From: an uncultured Cellulomonas sp.
GTDB lineage: Bacteria > Actinomycetota > Actinomycetes > Actinomycetales > Cellulomonadaceae
DNA length: 64,000 nucleotides
Assembly (NCBI RefSeq): GCF_947494015.1
Contig: NZ_CANLTL010000002.1
Span: 1 to 64,000, forward strand
Direction: 5' to 3'
The position numbers were made by a program, and so were the translations under genes. Below the pieces are notes generated by a model. It ran no database searches, was not told where the DNA came from, and saw only the letters and a list, made by a program, of their open reading frames with translations. Positions 63,860 to 64,000 of this stretch are shown here, one piece after another. Numbering within the stretch: position 1 is the first letter of the stretch; each line of letters opens with the position of its first letter.

Positions 63860-64000
63860 CGTCGTGCTCCGTCCCGGACCGGCTGCGGTCCCGTGGCGTC
63901 GTGCGGCTCGGACGAGGACGGGCCGTCCTCGCCGTCGTGCTTCCGCGCCGGTGCGGGCGCCGGCGCGGACGTGACCAGGTCGGACGTCAGACGGGCGAAG
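63856..64000 (-). CDS. 3' end of an upstream gene, possibly PadR regulator
   Basis: Open frame from the window edge to a stop at 63856, about 48 residues: FARLTSDLVTSAPAPAP followed by a charged Asp/Ser/Pro tail. Overlaps the HAAS gene by four bases. PadR-type identity is inferred only from the usual pairing with HAAS proteins; no DNA-binding residues are inside the window. Confidence 0.45.
   Translation of the reverse strand, partial: FARLTSDLVTSAPAPAPARKHDGEDGPSSSEPHDATGPQPVRDGARR

Overview
The window is very GC-rich coding DNA with GTG starts, ATGA/GTGA gene overlaps, a WhiB protein, an LCP wall protein and LacI-type TGG-AGCGCT operators. These point to an actinobacterium. The cellobiose-type uptake operon, the GH51 arabinofuranosidase and the whiB1-pdtaS neighbourhood fit Micrococcales, most likely Cellulomonadaceae; this placement is inference from gene content, not a database match. 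No tRNA, rRNA, insertion sequence, prophage or CRISPR array was seen, so this looks like ordinary chromosome.

Layout. 0-6.2 kb: the 3' part of an LCP gene, an acyltransferase, a DUF2975/YozG-like regulatory pair behind two identical-type palindromes, a DedA protein preceded by a small leader ORF, and purK-purE. 6.2-14.1 kb: two two-component systems of different families, the second followed by a MacB/FtsX-type ABC exporter. 14.2-19.0 kb: a 1596-residue FHA plus triple-ATPase protein with EssC/EccC architecture and no visible secretion partners. 19-22.4 kb: a small membrane protein, whiB1, pdtaS and a DUF2505 gene, with a 13-bp tandem repeat. 22.4-29.9 kb: an oligosaccharide operon (cebE, cebF, cebG, GH1 beta-glucosidase, LacI regulator) with two CelR-like operators, then a second near-duplicate LacI gene. 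29.9-40.2 kb: TspO, bifunctional PutA, an aldo/keto reductase, an amino-acid dehydrogenase, a luciferase-like oxidoreductase, an FAD monooxygenase and a GH51 enzyme.

40.2-49.5 kb holds cyclic-di-GMP genes: a decayed GGDEF end, a GAF-EAL protein and a membrane GGDEF-EAL protein. These flank a UvrA-like ABC protein and a broken DUF4232 lipoprotein gene, and are followed by a secreted subtilase ending in RARWS repeats. 49.5-51.6 kb has hemH-hemQ of the coproporphyrin haem route. 51.8-64 kb carries a soluble Ser/Thr kinase, a second luciferase-like enzyme, a GntR/membrane-protein operon behind a perfect 17+17 dyad, a WYL regulator, a PQQ-type propeller protein, DinB and VOC proteins, a NYN nuclease-like protein, CopC, an ABC-2 exporter, an SDR and a HAAS-domain membrane protein.

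How parts work together. The ceb operon imports an oligosaccharide and hydrolyses it inside the cell, under LacI control. PutA and the amino-acid dehydrogenase can both yield glutamate or 2-oxoglutarate. The hemH/hemQ pair completes haem. Several small membrane-protein genes are translationally coupled to their own transcription factor.
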